Shown here: piece after piece, positions 63,935 to 64,000 of the stretch
How the letters are laid out: every line of letters begins with the position of its first letter
Position numbering within the stretch: the stretch's first letter is position 1
Origin: Bacillota bacterium
GTDB lineage: Bacteria > Bacillota > Clostridia > Acetivibrionales > DSM-1351
DNA: 64,000 nucleotides
Assembly: GCA_023400235.1 (NCBI GenBank)
Contig: JAEXFI010000005.1
Span: 175,324-239,323 of the forward strand
Reading direction: 5' to 3'
The notes under the pieces: generated by a model
Told to the model about the DNA's origin: nothing
Databases searched by the model: none
Seen by the model: only the letters and a program-made list of their open reading frames with translations
Position numbers and translations under genes: made by a program

Positions 63935-63993
63935 TGTGGGCCAAACGCTAAGGCCCACATTTTGTATCCATTTTTGAGAAAATGGATACAAAA
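63935..63993. repeat. Two further perfect inverted repeats at the window edge
   Basis: TGTGGGCC (63935-63942) with GGCCCACA (63952-63959), and TTTTGTATCCATTTT (63960-63974) with its exact complement at 63979-63993 around TGAG. With the preceding hairpin, three stems stand in a row. No gene is visible before the window ends. Confidence 0.6.
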
Positions 63994-64000
63994 CCGCACT

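Overview
The window looks like chromosomal DNA of a mesophilic, cellulolytic clostridium of the Ruminiclostridium (Clostridium cellulolyticum / papyrosolvens / josui) type. AT-rich codon use, strong GGAGG ribosome sites and several TTG/GTG starts fit a low-GC Firmicute. A type I dockerin with the 'DALD' recognition residues typical of the C. cellulolyticum cellulosome, an SLH-anchored surface protein and a malate-dehydrogenase/malic-enzyme pair narrow it further. The genus is inferred from these features; no database was searched.

Layout. 1-4.5 kb: end of a probable surface-polysaccharide cluster (ThDP enzyme, FkbM methyltransferase, aldo/keto reductase, zinc-dependent phospholipase C-like protein). 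4.6-6.6 kb: divergent alpha/beta hydrolase and PflA-like radical SAM protein. 7.1-15.5 kb: one Tad/Flp-type pilus or secretion operon. It opens with a Ser/Thr kinase fused to a ParA-like domain that lacks the P-loop lysine, followed by CpaB, TadZ, TadA, TadB and TadC proteins, two tiny pilin-like proteins, a DUF4320-like protein and a TadE/G-like pseudopilin. 15.5-23.3 kb: OhrR, a TSCPD protein, a coiled-coil protein, a radical SAM/SPASM protein, an ABC-F ATPase, a DEAD-box helicase with a 24-unit pentapeptide tail, and an AraC regulator. 23.6-26.6 kb: leuCDB. 26.8-36.3 kb: dockerin beta-helix protein, orphan response regulator, two mini tail-collar proteins, a discoidin/cadherin-like protein and a 1636-residue SLH protein. 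36.4-46.2 kb: VanY-type peptidase, EamA transporter, small membrane protein, cyanophycinase, cyanophycin synthetase, an unknown protein, birA, a low-complexity protein and coaX. 46.7-49.1 kb: mdh and malic enzyme. 49.3-63.8 kb: carbohydrate genes, comprising an AraR-like repressor with a GH2 enzyme, then an LplABC-type importer, an AraC activator, an acetylesterase, uxuB and uxuA.

Most interesting signals: (1) a 107-nt repeat, once after leuB and twice in tandem before a small membrane-protein gene, which folds into three hairpins whose arms are largely kept through sequence changes; (2) a matching 40-bp element placed identically relative to the -10 boxes of the importer operon and the esterase-uxuBA operon, with an AraC gene between them; (3) a perfect Rex-type operator covering the -35 box of the malic-enzyme promoter, followed by a 17-bp hairpin at the predicted mRNA 5' end; (4) the kinase/degenerate-ParA fusion heading the Tad operon; (5) a GC-rich, strongly foldable leader between cyanophycin synthetase and an unknown gene. 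No tRNA, rRNA, CRISPR array or complete insertion sequence was recognised.
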